A stretch of DNA of 64,000 nucleotides from Denitromonas halophila (GTDB lineage: Bacteria; Pseudomonadota; Gammaproteobacteria; Burkholderiales; Rhodocyclaceae). Within the stretch, counting starts at the first letter, position 1. Each line of letters opens with the position of its first letter. A program made the position numbers and the translations under genes. Of this stretch, positions 56,046 through 64,000 are shown piece by piece. The stretch is from NCBI RefSeq assembly GCF_007625155.1, contig NZ_VMNK01000016.1:35653-99652 (forward strand), given 5' to 3'. The notes beneath the pieces were generated by a model. The model saw only the letters and a program-made list of their open reading frames with translations. It was not told the origin of the DNA and searched no databases.

Positions 56046-57481
56046 TGACGCGTCTTGACGGAGGGGCGACGCGCCATCTCCGTCGCAATCGGCAAGGGCT
56101 CAAGCGCCACCACCGTCATCTGATCTTTAGAGAAATACCGTTGTGCGACCGATTTCACATCCTCGGCGCTGACCTTGCGAATGCCTTCAAGCAAGGTCGC
56201 CTCGTCCTTCCATGACAAGCCCACCGCGGCCAGACCGCCGATTTCCATCGCCTGCCCCATCAAGGAGTCGCGCTGATACACCCGGCTCGCGACAGCCTGC
56301 GTCTTGACACGGGCAAGTTCATGCTCGGCCACGCCTTCGGTCTGAATCCGCGACAGCTCGCCGATCAGCGCGGCTTCGACCTCCGCCAGCGTCTTGCCCG
56401 GCGCCGGTGCGCCATCCAGATAAAACAGGGAGGGGCCCCGCGCGATGCCGTCATAGCCCGCACCCGCCGTCTGGGCCACCTGCCTGTCGCGCACGAGCGT
56501 GCGGGACAGGCGCGCGCCATCGTAGCCATCGAGCACCGCGGCGAGCACTTGCAGGGCGTACACGTCGGCATCCTTGGCCGGATCACGCAGGGTCGGCGTC
56601 GGCCAGGCGATCGCCACATAGGGCAACTCGGCCGGCGCGCGCACCACACTTCGCCGAACACCGCGCTGCGGCGGCTCTTCGACCACCGGACGCGAGGGCA
56701 ACTGCGCCGCCGGGACTTGGCCATAGGTGCTCGCCGCCTGCTTGAATACCACTTGGTGATCCACATCGCCGACCACCACCAGCGTCGCGTTATTGGGGGC
56801 ATACCAGTCGCGATACCAGCGACGCGCATCCTCCGGCGTCATCCGGTCGAGGTCAGTCATCCAGCCGATCACCGGCCGCTGATACGGGTGCGCATGAAAC
56901 GCCGTGGCCATCAACTCCTCATGAACCAGCGAGCGCGCCTTGTCCTCGGTACGCAGCCGGCGCTCTTCCTTGACGACCTCGATCTCTTTGGCAAAAGCCT
57001 CATCGGTGAGCTGAAGATTGTGCATGCGATCGGCCTCAAGCGTCATCATCCGCTCGAGCTGACCCGCCGGCACTTGCTGGAAATAAGCGGTGTAGTCGTA
57101 GCTGGTAAAGGCATTGTCGCGTCCGCCCACGCCGGCGACGATCTTGTTGAATTCGCCTGGCCCAACGGTGTCCGTGCCCTTGAACATCATGTGCTCCAGC
57201 ACATGCGCCACGCCGGAAGTACCCGCCACCTCGTCCATCGCGCCGGCGTCGTACCACACCATATGCACCACGGAGGGGGCGCGCCGATCCTCCTTGACGA
57301 CCACCCGCATGCCGTTGTCCAGCCGGGTTTCGAAGGGATTGGCCTGGGCCACGGGCGCGCTGAAGGCAGTCATCAGCGCCAAGGCGCCGACCGCCGGCCA
57401 GGGCCGCCCACCACGAGGGGCCGCGATTGTCTCGTCACGCCCAAAGGCCGCGCGATCACACCACCGTTTCCACAATCTCAT
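56042..57481 (-). CDS. M16-family zinc peptidase, catalytic subunit
   Basis: A 479-residue exported zinc protease of the pitrilysin/processing-peptidase family. Its HxxEH motif is HVLEH in SGVAHVLEHMMFKGT, with the distal Glu about 75 residues later. A signal-like hydrophobic segment (ALALMTAFSAPVAQA) is at about 32-48 after a longer basic leader. The ATG at 57481 has AGGA upstream; 57496 is another option. It probably works as a heterodimer with the next gene product in the periplasm. Confidence 0.9.
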   Translation of the reverse strand: MRLWKRWCDRAAFGRDETIAAPRGGRPWPAVGALALMTAFSAPVAQANPFETRLDNGMRVVVKEDRRAPSVVHMVWYDAGAMDEVAGTSGVAHVLEHMMFKGTDTVGPGEFNKIVAGVGGRDNAFTSYDYTAYFQQVPAGQLERMMTLEADRMHNLQLTDEAFAKEIEVVKEERRLRTEDKARSLVHEELMATAFHAHPYQRPVIGWMTDLDRMTPEDARRWYRDWYAPNNATLVVVGDVDHQVVFKQAASTYGQVPAAQLPSRPVVEEPPQRGVRRSVVRAPAELPYVAIAWPTPTLRDPAKDADVYALQVLAAVLDGYDGARLSRTLVRDRQVAQTAGAGYDGIARGPSLFYLDGAPAPGKTLAEVEAALIGELSRIQTEGVAEHELARVKTQAVASRVYQRDSLMGQAMEIGGLAAVGLSWKDEATLLEGIRKVSAEDVKSVAQRYFSKDQMTVVALEPLPIATEMARRPSVKTRH

Positions 57482-57604
57482 GCACGCATCCTGCATCTGA
57501 TAAAATTCGGCCTTCGCCCGGCTCCGAACCGGCGGGCCATCTTAGCCGCTCGCAGCTTGCGCTGCCAGCAGCCCCGGCAAACAACTTCTGTGACCTGAGC
57601 CGCC

Positions 57605-58726
57605 ATGTTTGGTTTCTTCAAAAAATCGCCCGCCAAAAGCGACGCCCCTCCGGACACCCCGGCAAATGCCGATGCGGTCGTCGACAATGACGTCCCAACC
57701 GAAATCGGGCCCGAGCCTGTCGCGCCCCCGCCAGCGGTGCCCGAGGCCGTCGTGGCGGCCCAATCGGAGCCCGCCCAGCGCCCGACAAAAAGCTCCTGGA
57801 GCGATCGCCTCAAGGCCGGCCTGGCGCGCACGCGCAAGCAACTGGGCGGCGGCCTGGCACACATGTTTGGCCTGCGCAAGATCGACGAGGCGCTGCTCGA
57901 AGACATCGAAAGCACGCTGTTGATGGCCGATTGCGGCATCGAGGCCACCACGCACCTGATCGACGCCCTGCGCAAACGCTGGAAGCGCGACAAACTTGAA
58001 ACCGCCGATCAACTCCAGGCCGTGCTAGTCGACGAACTGACCACCCTGCTCACCCCCCTCGAAGCCCCGCTGACCGCCGACACGCACACGCCGTTCATCA
58101 TCATGGTGGCCGGCGTCAATGGTTCGGGCAAAACCACCTCCATCGGCAAACTGGCCCATTGGTATCAAAGCCAAGGCAAAAAGGTGCTGCTCGCTGCGGG
58201 CGACACCTTCCGGGCCGCGGCGCGCGAGCAACTCATCACCTGGGGCGAGCGCAACGGGGTCGACGTGATCGCGCAGCAAAGCGGCGATGCGGCGGCGGTG
58301 ATGTTCGACGCAGTTAACGCGGCGCGCGCACGTGGCGCCAATGTTCTGCTGGCTGACACCGCCGGCCGCCTGCCGACGCAAATGCATCTGATGGAAGAGA
58401 TCGCCAAGGTTCGCCGCGTCATCGCCAAGGCCGACGGCACCGCCCCACACGAAGTGCTCCTGGTGCTCGATGCCAACATCGGTCAGAACGCGCTGGCGCA
58501 GGTCAAGGCTTTTGACGCCGCGGTGGGCGTCACCGGGCTGGTCATCACCAAGCTCGACGGCACCGCCAAGGGCGGCATTCTGGCCGCCATCGCCCGCCAG
58601 TGCCCGAAGCCCCTGCGCTTCATCGGCGTCGGCGAAGGCATTGACGACCTGCGCCCCTTCAAGGCGCGCGAGTTTGTCGATGCACTGTTTGCCAAGTCGG
58701 AATCCATCAAGTCTCGCGCCGAATGA
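57605..58726 (+). CDS. ftsY: Signal recognition particle receptor FtsY
   Basis: A 373-residue SRP-type GTPase. An acidic Pro/Ala-rich A domain (about 1-60) is followed by the N domain and the G domain with GVNGSGKTTSIGKL, LADTAGRLPT and TKLDGTAKGG. It docks SRP-ribosome complexes at the inner membrane. Overlaps ftsE by four bases. Confidence 0.96.
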   Translation: MFGFFKKSPAKSDAPPDTPANADAVVDNDVPTEIGPEPVAPPPAVPEAVVAAQSEPAQRPTKSSWSDRLKAGLARTRKQLGGGLAHMFGLRKIDEALLEDIESTLLMADCGIEATTHLIDALRKRWKRDKLETADQLQAVLVDELTTLLTPLEAPLTADTHTPFIIMVAGVNGSGKTTSIGKLAHWYQSQGKKVLLAAGDTFRAAAREQLITWGERNGVDVIAQQSGDAAAVMFDAVNAARARGANVLLADTAGRLPTQMHLMEEIAKVRRVIAKADGTAPHEVLLVLDANIGQNALAQVKAFDAAVGVTGLVITKLDGTAKGGILAAIARQCPKPLRFIGVGEGIDDLRPFKAREFVDALFAKSESIKSRAE

Positions 58727-59385
58727 TCGTCTTCGAGCAAGTCTCCAAACGCTACCCGGGCGGGCACGAGGCGCTGTCCGAGGTCAGCTTTGAACTGCGC
58801 CACGGCGAACTCGTGGTGCTGTCTGGCCACTCGGGCGCCGGCAAGAGCACGCTGCTCAAGATGATCCCGGTGCTCGAGCGACCCACTTCAGGCCGCGTGC
58901 TGATCAACAACCAGGACGTCAGCCATCTGCCGCGCGCCGGCATTCCGTATCTGCGCCGCAGCCTGGGCCTGATGCTGCAAGACAACCGCCTGCTTTACGA
59001 CCGCAACGTGTTCGACAACATCGTGCTGCCACTGGTCATCGGCGGCATGGCGCCCAAAGACGCGGCGCGCCGGGTGCACGCTGCGCTTGAGCGTGTCGGC
59101 CTGGGCGGGCGTGACCAGGAAATGCCGATCGGCCTCTCCGGCGGCGAGCAGCAGCGCGTCGCCATTGCCCGGGCCATCGTCAAGCGGCCATCCATCCTGA
59201 TCGCCGACGAACCCACCGCCCACCTCGACGCCGCCTATGCGCACGAGATCGCCGAATTGTTCCAGTCCTTCAAATCAGTGGGCGTCACCGTCATTGTGTG
59301 CACCCATGACCCGGCCCTGTTTGCCGAGACCCGCCCGCGCCGTCTGGTGCTGCGCCAGGGACACCTGATCGAGGGGGCCGAATGA
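58723..59385 (+). CDS. ftsE: Cell division ATP-binding protein FtsE
   Basis: A 220-residue ABC ATPase. Walker [10 protein letters not shown], signature [14 protein letters not shown], Walker [13 protein letters not shown], and the final His switch HDPALF. With FtsX it activates amidases via EnvC at the septum. Overlaps both neighbours by four bases. Confidence 0.96.
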   Translation: MIVFEQVSKRYPGGHEALSEVSFELRHGELVVLSGHSGAGKSTLLKMIPVLERPTSGRVLINNQDVSHLPRAGIPYLRRSLGLMLQDNRLLYDRNVFDNIVLPLVIGGMAPKDAARRVHAALERVGLGGRDQEMPIGLSGGEQQRVAIARAIVKRPSILIADEPTAHLDAAYAHEIAELFQSFKSVGVTVIVCTHDPALFAETRPRRLVLRQGHLIEGAE

Positions 59386-60284
59386 TGGGCGCCTGGTCGT
59401 ACCAACACCGCAAAGCCATCGCCCATGCGCTCGGGCGCCTGCTGCATCAGCCGCTGGGCACGCTGCTGTCGGCGTTGGTGGTCGGCATTGCGCTGGCGCT
59501 GCCGGCCGGCGGATTCGTGCTGGTCGACAACGTCGCCTCGCTGGCGCGTGGCGTCACCGGCAGCCCGGAAATCAGCCTGTATTTATCGCTCGACGCCACC
59601 GACGCCGACGTCACGGAGGTGGAGTCGCGTCTGCGCAAGCAAGACAATCTGTCGGGCGTGCAGTTCGTCTCGCGTGATGTCGCGCTCAAGCAACTCGCCG
59701 ACAACGGCCTGGCCGATGTGCTCGACGGTCTGGAGCGCAATCCACTCCCGCACGCGTTCATCGTCACGCCGCGCCAGGAAGACCCGGCGCTGTTCGAACA
59801 ACTCCACCAAACCTTCGCCGCATGGCCCAAGGTCGATCACGTCCAACTAGACGCAGCCTGGGTGCAGCGCATGCACAGCCTGCTGTCATTGGTCGAGCTC
59901 GGCGTCAGCTTGCTGGCGGTGTTGCTTGGCGCTGCGCTGGTGATCATCACCTTCAACACCATTCGCCTGCAAATTCTTACCCAACGGGCCGAGATCGATG
60001 TCACCCGTCTGCTCGGCGCCACAGACGCCTTCATCCGCCGCCCCTTCTACTGGCTGGGATGCCTGCAAGGCCTGCTCGGTGGTCTGGTGGCCTGGACCAT
60101 CGTCACGGCCAGCATCTCACTGCTGCGGGGCTCGGTCGAATCGCTGGCGCAAGCCTATGGCGCCGTGTTTGCGCTCAACGGTCCGAACCCGACACAAGTT
60201 ACCGGCCTGCTGGTGGTCGCCATCGCACTCGGCTGGCTAGGCACCGCACTGTCCGTGCGACGCCACTTGCGCGAGAGCGAATAG
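59382..60284 (+). CDS. ftsX: Cell division protein FtsX
   Basis: A 300-residue permease-like membrane protein with four hydrophobic helices (about 25-47, 170-192, 220-245 and 268-290) and a periplasmic domain between the first two. NTIRLQILTQRAEIDVTRLLGAT is the coupling region common to FtsX. Partner of FtsE. Confidence 0.95.
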   Translation: MMGAWSYQHRKAIAHALGRLLHQPLGTLLSALVVGIALALPAGGFVLVDNVASLARGVTGSPEISLYLSLDATDADVTEVESRLRKQDNLSGVQFVSRDVALKQLADNGLADVLDGLERNPLPHAFIVTPRQEDPALFEQLHQTFAAWPKVDHVQLDAAWVQRMHSLLSLVELGVSLLAVLLGAALVIITFNTIRLQILTQRAEIDVTRLLGATDAFIRRPFYWLGCLQGLLGGLVAWTIVTASISLLRGSVESLAQAYGAVFALNGPNPTQVTGLLVVAIALGWLGTALSVRRHLRESE

Positions 60285-60371
60285 CCCCGGCAACGACACA
60301 CTTGGCGAGCCTCAAGCGCACCATTCAGGGGCGCCGCATGCGATTATGTGACCCCAACGCCCACACTCGCC

Positions 60372-62843
60372 ATGTCGACACTTCTCAGCACCTACTCATC
60401 CCCGGCGGGCCGCCACGACGAACTGCTTGATGCCAGCGGCAATGTTCGCCTTCAGTGGCGGCCACTGGTTGCGCGGCTGGACGCACTTGGCCTGGACGGG
60501 GTCAGCGCCCGCGCCCAGCTCGTATCGGACTCCATCTTCGCCGACGGTATTTCGTACAACGTTCACGCCGAAGACCATGAAGCGCCACATGCATGGGAAC
60601 TCGATCCGCTCCCCTTGGTCATTGCGCCCGATGAATGGAAATACCTCGCCTCGGCCGTTGCGCAGCGTGCATCGGTACTCAACGCCATGCTCGGCGACCT
60701 CTACGGTCCGCAGCATCTCCTCGCCGAAGGCCTGCTGCCCTCCGCGCTCGTTTTCGGCCAACCCAGCTTCAAATGGCCCTGTGTCGGCATCCGCCCGCCC
60801 GGCGATGTGTTCCTGAACACCTATGCGGTCGACGTCGCCCGTGGCCCCGATGGCAAGTGGTGGGCGATTGCCGATCACACGCAAAGCCCGGCGGGTGCCG
60901 GATACAGCCTCCAGAACCGGATCATCCTGTCCAAGACTTTTCCGGACGCATTTCGGCAACTGCAAGTCCACCCGCTGGCCGATTTTTTCCGCACGCTTCT
61001 CGACGGGTTCTCGCGTCTAGCGCCAACCGACGGCGAACCGCCGCTTATCGTGTTGCTCACCCCGGGACCGGGCTACGAGAGCTATTTCGAACACGCCTTC
61101 CTGGCCCGTTATCTGGGCTATCCGCTGGTGGAAGGTCGCGATCTCACCGTGCGCGACAACACTGTTTACCTCAAAACGCTACGCGGCCTACGCCGGGTTC
61201 ACGGCATCTTTCGGCGACTCCAGAGTGATCTGTGCGATCCGCTTGAATTGCGCGCCGATTCGGCGGTAGGGGTGCCTGGCTTACTCGCCGCGGCGCGCGC
61301 CGGGCGCGTGCTGATCAGCAATGCCCTGGGCAGCGGCGTCCTCGAATCCGGCGCGATCTTCGGGTTTTTGCCAGGCATTACCGAACGTCTGCTGGGCAAA
61401 CCGCTGGCCATGCCATCCGTCGCCAGCTGGTGGTGCGGCGAAGCCGCCGCGCTGGACCACGCCATCGAACACCTCAACGACCTGGTCATCAAACCCGCAT
61501 ATTCCGATATGGGTCAGCCCGCCGTATTCGGCCACAACCTCAAAGGTACCGAGCGCGACGAAATGATCGCCAAGCTTCGCGCGCAACCCCATGCCTACGT
61601 TGCACAAGAATGGATTCCGATGTCACAGGCGCCCATATGGGGTGGCGATGGACTCCAGGCGCGCACGGTCGGCCTGCGCCTGTTTGCCGTCGCGACCGGC
61701 AATGGCTACACCGTCATGCCTGGCGCGCTCGGGCGCGTAGCCGCCAGCCCCCATCAGGAAGTCCTTTCTATGCCGCGCGGCGGGATCTCCAAGGACGTCT
61801 GGGTTCGTGCCAGCGGCCCGGTTCGACGCGTCAGCCTGCTAAAGCGGCGCCTTGGCGTGATCGACCTGGTCTGTGGCGGCTCGGACGTGCCATCACGCGT
61901 TGGCGACAACCTGTTCTGGCTGGGTCGCTACACCGAGCGCAGCGAAGCCACGGCTCGCCTGCTTCGCGCCACGCTCAGTCGACTTTCGACGGGCGACAAC
62001 GACGACGAGTCATGCCTGCCTGACCTGCTCGCCGCCTGCCATCACATGGATATTCTTGCGCAAGCGCCAGAGCCTGACGCAACCGATGACGCAATCGAAA
62101 AAGTCGTTATTGCAGCGGTGTGCGACCCCTTGCAGATCGGCTCCCTGGCCAACATGTCTCAGCAACTCGTCTATAGCGCTGGCCAGGTTCGAGAGCGCAT
62201 GTCCTCCGACAACTGGCATGCGCTGAACCGGATGTCCCGTCTGTTCGAGCAACCCGTCCAGTCCGTCGGTCAAGCGCTTGCCGCCGTTGACCGCACCATG
62301 CTCGACTGCATTTCACTGGCTGGCTTTGCCCTCGACGACATGACGCGCGACGAAGGCTGGCGCTTCCTTATTCTCGGCCGTCGCATCGAGCGACTCTACC
62401 GGCTCGCAGCCCTGATTGACGTCGCCCTGAGTTTCGAAGATGACGCCCGCGAACGTAGCCTGGAGTGGCTACTGGAAGCCACCAACGCCATCGTCACCTA
62501 CCGTGCCCGTTACCGACGATCGCCAGAAGTGCTGCCTGTTCTGCACCTTCTCATTTTTGACGACACGAACCCGCACGCGGTGATATTTCAAATCAATCAA
62601 CTCGATGTCGAACTCGACCGCATCAGTCGTGACGTCGGCCACGCCCGCGTCGACGCACTCAGCGTCATGCGCGCAGCGCTGCACCAATTTGATCTCACCC
62701 GCTTTGAAGCCGAGGACACGCGTGACGCCTGCCAGGCACTCGCGGCGGTGCTTGCAAAGATTGCTGACGACACCTCGGACCTATCCGAAAACCTGCACGA
62801 ACGCTATTTCACCCATACCGCGCCAGACGTCCGGAAACACTGA
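60372..62843 (+). CDS. Fused circularly permuted ATP-grasp and alpha-E domain protein
   Basis: An 823-residue protein. Residues about 1-480 are a circularly permuted type 2 ATP-grasp (DUF404/DUF407) with SISYNVHAE-like start region, GIRPPGDVFLNTYAVDVAR, VIKPAYSDMG and VAQEWIPMSQ. Residues about 505-815 are the helical Alpha-E (DUF403) domain (VGDNLFWLGRYTERSEATARL, LGRRIERLYRL). In many bacteria the two are separate genes next to a transglutaminase, predicted to form a peptide-ligating and processing system of unknown product. Confidence 0.88.
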   Translation: MSTLLSTYSSPAGRHDELLDASGNVRLQWRPLVARLDALGLDGVSARAQLVSDSIFADGISYNVHAEDHEAPHAWELDPLPLVIAPDEWKYLASAVAQRASVLNAMLGDLYGPQHLLAEGLLPSALVFGQPSFKWPCVGIRPPGDVFLNTYAVDVARGPDGKWWAIADHTQSPAGAGYSLQNRIILSKTFPDAFRQLQVHPLADFFRTLLDGFSRLAPTDGEPPLIVLLTPGPGYESYFEHAFLARYLGYPLVEGRDLTVRDNTVYLKTLRGLRRVHGIFRRLQSDLCDPLELRADSAVGVPGLLAAARAGRVLISNALGSGVLESGAIFGFLPGITERLLGKPLAMPSVASWWCGEAAALDHAIEHLNDLVIKPAYSDMGQPAVFGHNLKGTERDEMIAKLRAQPHAYVAQEWIPMSQAPIWGGDGLQARTVGLRLFAVATGNGYTVMPGALGRVAASPHQEVLSMPRGGISKDVWVRASGPVRRVSLLKRRLGVIDLVCGGSDVPSRVGDNLFWLGRYTERSEATARLLRATLSRLSTGDNDDESCLPDLLAACHHMDILAQAPEPDATDDAIEKVVIAAVCDPLQIGSLANMSQQLVYSAGQVRERMSSDNWHALNRMSRLFEQPVQSVGQALAAVDRTMLDCISLAGFALDDMTRDEGWRFLILGRRIERLYRLAALIDVALSFEDDARERSLEWLLEATNAIVTYRARYRRSPEVLPVLHLLIFDDTNPHAVIFQINQLDVELDRISRDVGHARVDALSVMRAALHQFDLTRFEAEDTRDACQALAAVLAKIADDTSDLSENLHERYFTHTAPDVRKH

Positions 62844-62845
62844 GC

Positions 62846-63808
62846 ATGAGCGCCGTCCGATATCATCTGCTGCACGACACTATCTATCGCTACACCCATC
62901 CGGTCAGCGAGTCACGCCAGATGATCCGCCTGTCACCCCGCGCCCTCAAAGGCCAGCGCAGCCTCTCGCACCGCCTGCTGATCGATCCCGAGCCTTCCCG
63001 GGCTGAAGACTGGACCGACAGCTTCGGCAATCGGGTTCGCACCATCGACCTCGAAAGCAGCCACGAACACCTACTCATCCGTGCCGAGTCCTGGGTCGAA
63101 TTGACGCCACCAGTAAATGCGTCATTTGACGAGAGCCCCCCATGGGAGCAGGTTCGAGACACCTTGGCCTATCGAGCAGGACGCCCGCTCACGCCCGAAA
63201 TCCTGGAGGCGAGTCCCTTCTGCTTCGAGTCGCCCAACATCAGGCTAAAACGGGAGTTCGCCGCATACGCACTTGAGATTTTTACCCCAGGGCAGCCGTT
63301 GCTGGCCTGCGTCAAACACCTGATGGCACGGATTTTCAGCGAGTTCACCTTCGATCCCGAAGCCACGGACGTCGCCACCCCAGTTACCGAAGTATTCGCA
63401 AAACGGCGAGGCGTCTGCCAAGACCTCAGTCATGTCATGATCTCTTGCCTACGCTCGATTGGCCTTGCTTCCCGATACGTCAGCGGCTATCTGCTGACAT
63501 TGCCGCCCCCAGGGAAGCCGCGACTCATCGGCGCAGACGCCACCCACGCCTGGGTCTCTGTCTTCTGCCCCGGCATAGGCTGGTTCGACTTCGACCCCAC
63601 CAACAACACAACACCGCAGCTTGAACACATTACCGTCGGTTGGGGCCGAGATTTCGCCGACGTTTCTCCCGTCCGGGGCGTCATCCTCGGCGCGGGCAGC
63701 CACTCCCTCGACATTTCCGTTACTGTCGTCCCGGAAGCCGAATTTTCACTGATCTACGAAAACGGCACATCCTTTGATCGCGCGCTGCATCAGCATCTGA
63801 GCGAGTGA
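62846..63808 (+). CDS. Transglutaminase-like cysteine peptidase
   Basis: A 320-residue cytoplasmic transglutaminase-fold protein with an N-terminal beta domain and the triad RGVCQD (Cys191), THAWVSVF (His234) and FDFDPTNN (about Asp250). It starts two bases after the ATP-grasp/alpha-E gene, the standard pairing, and so is expected to act on the peptide product of that enzyme. Confidence 0.92.
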   Translation: MSAVRYHLLHDTIYRYTHPVSESRQMIRLSPRALKGQRSLSHRLLIDPEPSRAEDWTDSFGNRVRTIDLESSHEHLLIRAESWVELTPPVNASFDESPPWEQVRDTLAYRAGRPLTPEILEASPFCFESPNIRLKREFAAYALEIFTPGQPLLACVKHLMARIFSEFTFDPEATDVATPVTEVFAKRRGVCQDLSHVMISCLRSIGLASRYVSGYLLTLPPPGKPRLIGADATHAWVSVFCPGIGWFDFDPTNNTTPQLEHITVGWGRDFADVSPVRGVILGAGSHSLDISVTVVPEAEFSLIYENGTSFDRALHQHLSE

Positions 63809-63860
63809 ATGATGGATTTGAAGCGGATTTGGTTTGTGTAATTATTTTGATGGATCAAGT

Positions 63861-63895
63861 AAAAAACCCCGCAATCGTTTGATTGCGGGGTTTTT
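63861..63895. terminator. Rho-independent terminator of the rRNA operon
   Basis: CCCCGCAATC-GTTT-GATTGCGGGG is a ten-base perfect stem with A and T runs on both sides. It lies just after the 3' end of the minus-strand 5S gene and may also end the transglutaminase transcript. Confidence 0.93.
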
Positions 63896-63906
63896 CTTTT
63901 GGTTAG

Positions 63907-64000
63907 TCTGACGATGACCTACTTTCACACCCGTATGGGCACTATCATCGGCGCTGTTCCGTTTCACGGTCCTGTTCGGGATGGGAAGGGGTGGTTCCAG
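63907..64000 (-). rRNA. rrf: 5S ribosomal RNA, 3' part (cut by window edge)
   Basis: The minus strand contains the 5S core CCATCCCGAACAGGACCGTG, the GCCGATGATAGTG segment and the 3' end AAGTAGGTCATCGTCAGAC. The first 20 or so bases of the gene lie beyond the window. The rRNA operon therefore continues to the right with 23S further upstream on the minus strand. Confidence 0.95.

Overview
The window is a chromosomal segment of a betaproteobacterium, most likely from the Rhodocyclales (Azoarcus, Thauera, Zoogloea or Denitromonas-like). This placement is inferred from gene order and protein character: the lolB-ispE-tRNA-Gln-prs-rplY-pth-ychF block, glnA with ntrBC, ftsY-ftsE-ftsX, a PEP-CTERM protein, an exact NtrC/sigma-54 control style, and a 5S rRNA of betaproteobacterial type at the right edge. 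No taxonomic marker was searched.

Bases 1 to about 4,070 are accessory. An IS4-type transposase is cut by the left edge. It abuts a run of six small same-strand gene cassettes joined by attC-like sites, with no integrase in view, i.e. an integrase-less cassette array (CALIN). The first six bases of each of the first five cassettes are the reverse complement of the R'' box of that cassette's own attC, which is strong internal evidence. Cassettes encode an Imm42-like immunity protein, two small membrane proteins, two unknown proteins and, in one case, nothing obvious. The array breaks off in a truncated attC and is followed by a Tlde1-type (DUF2778) peptidoglycan toxin gene overlapping a small membrane-protein gene that may be its immunity partner.

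Bases 4,280 to 21,170 carry a patatin phospholipase, a GNAT acetyltransferase, a large GGDEF/EAL signalling protein, a chromate-resistance operon (chrB-chrA-rhodanese) facing a cupin dioxygenase gene, an alpha/beta hydrolase, ammonium transporter amtB, lytic transglycosylase mltA, a DUF815 ATPase preceded by a 36-residue membrane microprotein, a Nudix/thiamine-phosphate-synthase fusion, and a PEP-CTERM protein.

Bases 21,370 to 31,660 hold yacG-zapD-coaE with a SPOR protein, trpB2, coaX-birA, and the nitrogen-control cluster ntrC-ntrB-(DUF4124)-glnA. Both glnA and amtB have a -24/-12 sigma-54 promoter with NtrC-type inverted repeats at almost the same distance upstream; the PEP-CTERM gene also has a -24/-12 element.

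Bases 31,640 to 43,440 include a CDF metal exporter, nadA, a chemoreceptor with a c-type haem motif, a RuBisCO-like protein overlapping a cupin gene (the pair known from the methylthioadenosine-isoprenoid shunt), an endonuclease-fold protein with cardiolipin synthase clsB, a CoA-binding protein, gluQRS and a second diguanylate cyclase.

Bases 43,480 to 64,000 are core housekeeping genes (ychF, pth, rplY, prs, tRNA-Gln, ispE, lolB, a TPR protein, mutM, a dynamin-like GTPase, ferredoxin, coaD, rsmD, an M16 protease pair, ftsY-ftsE-ftsX), then an ATP-grasp/alpha-E fusion with a transglutaminase, and finally the 3' end of an rRNA operon on the minus strand.
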